8,280 bases of DNA, from assembly GCA_002483395.1 (NCBI GenBank), contig DLHV01000060.1:1-8280 (forward strand). Direction: 5' to 3'. The stretch's first letter is position 1; each line of letters starts with the position of its first letter. Under the pieces are notes generated by a model. That model worked only from the letters and a program-made list of their open reading frames with translations, was not told the DNA's origin and did not search any database. This stretch comes from Chloracidobacterium sp. UBA7659 (GTDB taxonomy: Bacteria; Acidobacteriota; Blastocatellia; Pyrinomonadales; Pyrinomonadaceae). Below are positions 6,299 to 8,280 of the stretch, piece by piece. The position numbers were made by a program, and so were the translations under genes.

Positions 6299-7024
6299 AT
6301 GTTAAAGCAGAAATTATTCGCTGGTTTTACGGTCATGACCGCATTGTTTTTGGGTGTGCAGGCAAACAGTTTTGCCTTTGCGAAGGTTAAGAAGGAAGCA
6401 ACTTTTAAGGTTCGGATCGAGAACATCTCAAACGCCTATGGCGTGGCCGGGCAGGACGGGGCAAAATATCCGTTTGCCCTTTCGCCGGGCTTATTCATCG
6501 TTAATCACAAGAAACAGTATTTCTTTGATGAGGGTAAGAAAGCGGATACGGCTCTTGAGCTGCAGGCCGAAGACGGCAATCCTGAATCGCTCTCGAAGAA
6601 ACTTTTGACCAGGGTCGGTTCGTTTTACATGGGCGTTTTTAATACACCGGTGGGCGCCGCGATGCCCGGACCGCTCCTTCCGGGTAATTCATATGAATTT
6701 ACTTTTCAGGGTAGCGAAGGGATGAGGCTCAACCTTATAGCGATGTACGGCCAGTCCAACGATTTATTTTACTCGCCTCGTCAGGCGATCGATCTTTTCG
6801 ACAAGGGCGGAAATCCTCTTAGCGGCGACATAACGGATAGCTTGCTGCTCTGGGACGCCGGAACCGAGGTCAATCAGGCTCCTGGAGTTGGCGATGAGCA
6901 GGCACCGCGGCAAAAGACGGCGAATACCGGTAAAGCGGAAAATGGAGTTGTCCAGTTGGTGAAGGACGGCTTTTCGTATCCGAACACCAAAGATGTGCTT
7001 CGTGTGACGATCACTGCCCAGTAG
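6299..7024 (+). CDS. Secreted spondin-domain-containing protein
   Basis: This 241-residue protein begins with a Sec signal peptide (basic MLKQK, hydrophobic 7-21, likely cleavage near SFAFA about residue 28). The mature part begins with FKVRIENIS. It carries features I associate with bacterial Spondin_N proteins: ALSPGLFIVN (60-69), PGNSYEFTF (128-136), RLNLIAMYGQSNDLFYSP (143-160), GNPLSGDITD (171-180) and LWDAGTEVNQAPGVGDEQAPRQ (184-205), ending in strand LRVTITAQ. Spondin_N is a C2-like beta-sandwich; animal versions bind calcium and matrix, while bacterial roles are unknown. The protein is probably periplasmic or extracellular. The ATG has a GGAGA ribosome binding site at 6286-6290 with an 8-nt spacer. 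It is the first of three co-oriented exported-protein genes, and the next starts 57 nt after its stop. Confidence 0.88.
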   Translation: MLKQKLFAGFTVMTALFLGVQANSFAFAKVKKEATFKVRIENISNAYGVAGQDGAKYPFALSPGLFIVNHKKQYFFDEGKKADTALELQAEDGNPESLSKKLLTRVGSFYMGVFNTPVGAAMPGPLLPGNSYEFTFQGSEGMRLNLIAMYGQSNDLFYSPRQAIDLFDKGGNPLSGDITDSLLLWDAGTEVNQAPGVGDEQAPRQKTANTGKAENGVVQLVKDGFSYPNTKDVLRVTITAQ

Positions 7025-7081
7025 TCAATTTATAAAAGGATTTAAGGCGGTCGTTGACTGCGTACAATCTCAAAGGAATAT

Positions 7082-7945
7082 ATGAAACTCAAATTTACTA
7101 ATTTAGGACTTTTATTTTTATCGCTGTTCTCGTTCGCGGTTTTCGCAAATGCTCAGACATTCGAAAAGAAATCAATCACACTCGAAGGTGCGCGTACGGT
7201 CATCGCCGCAGCCAAGCAATATGCGGCAAAAAACAATGCTCCCGGAGGCGTCATCGCGGTCGTTGATGACGGTGGGAATCTCGTTGCTTTAGAAAGATTA
7301 GACGGTACATTCTCAGCCGGAGCAAACATCTCGGTTGGCAAAGCAAAAACAGCCGTGATGTTCAAAAGGCCGACGAAATTCTTCGAAGAGATAATCAAAA
7401 ACGGCCGCACGGCAATGGTTGCGTTGCCGGATTTTACGCCGCTGCAAGGCGGAGTTCCCATTACGACAGATGGCCAGATCATAGGTGGTGTCGGCGTTTC
7501 GGGTGCAGCTTCGGCGGCCCAGGACGAGGAGTTGGCTATTGCCGGCGCGAACGCACTTGGCAATACGCTGCCTTTGGCCGTTACGTTCTTCGATAGCAAG
7601 ACAGTCGCAGATGCGTTTACGAAAGGAGCAGTTTTGGCCGGCGGTACGAATGGTGAGAATTATATGGTTCACGCCAGCCGAAGGGAAAAGTCCGGTCTGA
7701 GCGAGGTTCACGATCTCGACACGGACATTATTTACGTGCTTGACGGAACGGCAACGATTGTGACCGGAGGGAAGTCCGTCGATCCGAAGACGATCGAACC
7801 GAACGAACATCGCGGTTCGTCAATCGATGGCGGTGAAACAAGACAACTTAAGAAAGGTGACGTTCTGATTGTACCCAAAGGAACACCGCACTGGTTCAAG
7901 CAGGTTGACGGAGCGTTTCTATATTACGTCGTTAAGGTCAGGTAA
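7082..7945 (+). CDS. Exported GlcG/HbpS-like (DUF336) domain fused to a cupin
   Basis: The 287-residue protein has a signal peptide (1-25, ending ANAQ), then two domains. Residues about 31-162 are a GlcG/HbpS (DUF336) domain with its hallmarks: GGVIAVVDDGGNLVALERLDG (55-75), SVGKAKTA (84-91), QGGVPITTDGQIIGGVGVSGA (122-142) and DEELAIAGA. HbpS homologues bind heme, and GlcG is a glycolate-locus protein of unclear role. Residues about 190-285 are a single cupin barrel. Motif 1 is degenerate, with His210 and Asp215 in VHDLDTDIIYVLDG. Motif 2 is well kept: GDVLIVPKGTPH with His270. A metal site with two His and one acid is plausible; the enzymatic role is unknown. AAGGA at 7073-7077 precedes the ATG by four bases. 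It probably shares a transcript with the spondin gene. DUF336 proteins usually lack the cupin, which makes the architecture notable. Confidence 0.9.
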   Translation: MKLKFTNLGLLFLSLFSFAVFANAQTFEKKSITLEGARTVIAAAKQYAAKNNAPGGVIAVVDDGGNLVALERLDGTFSAGANISVGKAKTAVMFKRPTKFFEEIIKNGRTAMVALPDFTPLQGGVPITTDGQIIGGVGVSGAASAAQDEELAIAGANALGNTLPLAVTFFDSKTVADAFTKGAVLAGGTNGENYMVHASRREKSGLSEVHDLDTDIIYVLDGTATIVTGGKSVDPKTIEPNEHRGSSIDGGETRQLKKGDVLIVPKGTPHWFKQVDGAFLYYVVKVR

Positions 7946-8022
7946 GAAGTTTCCCGCAAAGACGCTAAGCCGCAAAGGAAAATCTCCTCTTTGCCGTCTC
8001 TGCGGCTTTGCGGGAAACCTTC
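7946..8022. repeat. Inverted repeat of GCAAAGAC-type octamers
   Basis: Outer arms GTTTCCCGCAAAG (7949-7961) and CTTTGCGGGAAAC (8006-8018) are perfect inverted copies of 13 nt. Inner GCAAAG (7972-7977) and CTTTGC (7989-7994) pair as well, giving a long interrupted hairpin. The words GCAAAGAC, GCTAAGCC and GCAAAGGA are 8-nt steps like those at 1-128. The element starts at the base after the stop of the DUF336-cupin gene and ends 4 nt before the next gene's ribosome binding site. There is no U-run after it, so read-through to the next gene is possible. Confidence 0.8.
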
Positions 8023-8039
8023 ACTTTAGGAGTGTAAGT

Positions 8040-8280
8040 ATGATCAAATTTATTTCATTTTTCCTTATATTTTTATTTACTTCGTTCGCCGCTATTGCTC
8101 AAAATTTACCCGCTGGTAAACCCGAAGTATCGCTCGATCTTGCTACCTCCGAAGGAGCGAATGCCGTCAGCGGCCAATGGAAATACAGCGACACAAAGAT
8201 CGTGGAGGTCGATTTCAAATCCGCTGGTGCGGACAATCAGCCAACCGGTTCGCCGGTGAAAACCTACGATTACACCCCAA
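8040..8280 (+). CDS. Secreted protein, N-terminal part (runs off the window)
   Basis: Eighty codons are visible from the ATG at 8040, and the frame is open at the window end. TAGGAG at 8027-8032 with a 7-nt spacer is a strong ribosome binding site and fixes the start. The first about 20 residues are a typical signal peptide (MIKF, then a Phe/Leu/Ile-rich core ending AAIAQ). The mature start contains SLDLATSEGANAVSGQWKYSDTKIVEVDF and DNQPTGSPVKTYDYTP. The WKYSDTKIVEVDF stretch looks like the first strands of a beta-sandwich. I have a vague recollection of similar N-termini in exported jelly-roll or gluconolactonase-like proteins, but nothing visible proves it. Function is unassigned. It follows the DUF336-cupin gene across a hairpin repeat and may belong to the same secreted set. 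Confidence 0.8.
   Translation, partial: MIKFISFFLIFLFTSFAAIAQNLPAGKPEVSLDLATSEGANAVSGQWKYSDTKIVEVDFKSAGADNQPTGSPVKTYDYTP

Noticed and set aside
6051..6305. 84-codon plus-strand frame across the divergent intergenic region
   Set aside because: It overlaps the 5' end of the DinB-like gene antisense, runs through the promoter region into the spondin gene start in another frame, and shows no domain.
7313..7810. 165-codon open frame on the minus strand within the DUF336-cupin gene
   Set aside because: It is antisense to a gene with a clear signal peptide and two recognisable domains, and the translation looks like random back-strand sequence.

Overview
The window looks like chromosomal sequence from a free-living, moderate-GC Gram-negative bacterium. 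My best guess is Acidobacteriota, class Blastocatellia. This rests on ordinary housekeeping genes separated by many short intergenic repeats built from 7-, 8- and 10-nt words, plus a run of Sec-signal secreted proteins. The assignment is inference, because there is no rRNA or other marker gene here.

Layout. Six genes lie on the minus strand, read from about 6141 down to 141: a DinB-like four-helix protein, an SRPBCC/AHSA1 protein, L-aspartate oxidase (nadB), an acyl-CoA ligase, a small c-type cytochrome, and a TIGR01777-type NAD(P)-dependent epimerase. From 6299 rightwards the plus strand carries three genes for exported proteins: a spondin-domain protein, a GlcG/HbpS-like domain fused to a cupin, and the 5' end of a third secreted protein cut by the window edge. 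The two sets diverge from a 157-nt region (6142-6298) that holds a palindrome with a third copy of its half-site. No gap exceeds 300 nt.

How the genes relate. The minus-strand genes have unrelated roles (NAD synthesis, fatty-acid activation, electron transfer, unknown), so they look like co-oriented neighbours rather than one pathway. nadB has no nadA or nadC beside it. The plus-strand trio, all exported and each with its own ribosome binding site, is the most plausible functional group. No transposase, CRISPR array, tRNA or rRNA was seen.

The most unusual signal is the repeats. Five inverted-repeat elements of three or four different types each lie within about 12 nt of a stop codon, and two overlap the stop. 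In addition, two families of 7-nt tandem repeats are read in frame inside nadB, where they encode the linker between its catalytic and C-terminal helical domains.
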